From Brachyspira intermedia PWS/A (lineage in GTDB: Bacteria; Spirochaetota; Brachyspiria; Brachyspirales; Brachyspiraceae): a stretch of DNA of 64,000 nucleotides. A program made the position numbers and the translations under genes. Shown piece by piece: positions 63,969 to 64,000 of the stretch. How positions within the stretch are numbered: the first letter of the stretch is position 1; each line of letters begins with the position of its first letter. Under the pieces are notes generated by a model. It had not been told where the DNA came from, made no database searches, and was given only the letters and a program-made list of their open reading frames with translations. The stretch is from NCBI RefSeq assembly GCF_000223215.1, contig NC_017243.1, positions 186,001 to 250,000 on the forward strand, given 5' to 3'.

Positions 63969-64000
63969 ATGAAAGCCCCCTTAAAAAGCAGCATTCTTTT
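63969..64000 (+). CDS. Start of a gene cut by the window edge
   Basis: An ATG 29 bp after the DppA stop opens a frame (M-K-A-P-L-K-S-S-I-L) that continues to the window end. AGGA lies ~14 bp upstream, a long spacing. Only 10 codons are visible, so no product can be named; it may be cotranscribed with dppA. Confidence 0.4.
   Translation, partial: MKAPLKSSIL

Overview
The window is a very AT-rich bacterial chromosome segment that most resembles the anaerobic gut spirochaete Brachyspira. This rests on sequence character, not a database search: extreme A/T bias in third positions, many TPR-repeat proteins, many small lipoproteins with a spirochaete-style lipobox (F-I-S-C, I-I-S-C), Cache-type chemoreceptors, and ordinary bacterial housekeeping genes (mraY, tmk, mnmG, scpB, serS, rarA) scattered among accessory genes. 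No rRNA, tRNA, CRISPR array, prophage or transposase gene was found.

Layout. Positions 1-13000 hold a truncated AlkD-type repair gene, a TPR protein, a decayed immunity-like gene, a zinc-ribbon protein, a Cache chemoreceptor with a complete amino-acid-binding signature, a MoxR-type ATPase, ssb, tmk, mraY and a flavin reductase/double rubredoxin fusion. Positions 13300-24100 hold the most unusual locus: five paralogous lipoproteins with an HELQH zinc-protease motif (resembling family M30) interleaved with five small lipoproteins that share a G-T-W motif, plus the remnant of a sixth. Four of the proteases are divergently paired with a small lipoprotein. I propose, as inference, a duplicating protease/partner (possibly protease/inhibitor) surface system. 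Positions 24200-33200 hold mnmG, scpB, a FecBCD-type uptake operon with an unusual structured leader, a large TPR protein and a YggU-like gene. Positions 33200-37500 hold two adjacent DUF262 (GmrSD-like) genes, each broken by one frameshift, and an AhpD-like protein. Positions 37600-50500 hold another TPR protein, a second chemoreceptor, rarA, an orphan modA, two MATE exporters, lipoproteins and a PHP-type histidinol phosphatase. Positions 50500-64000 hold an alcohol dehydrogenase, serS, a broken TfoX-domain gene, a TPR-DUF2971 fusion, malic enzyme, an aldo/keto reductase, three lipoproteins, a broken MFS transporter and a DppA-type D-aminopeptidase.

Two patterns run through the whole window. 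First, intergenic regions carry a composite repeat: modules of about 80 bp bounded by CGCACG...CGTGCG flank a core with nested GGGTGGG/CCCGCCC inverted repeats. At least ten full or partial copies occur, in both orientations. Second, every interrupted gene except the two remnants is explained by the loss of exactly one base in a run of six or seven A or T (six sites in five genes). This points to homopolymer sequencing error, slippage-based phase variation, or transcriptional-slippage rescue.

Several starts differ from the longest open frame because a Shine-Dalgarno sequence lies inside the extended frame. They are stated in the entries. All functional statements are from motif recognition by eye.
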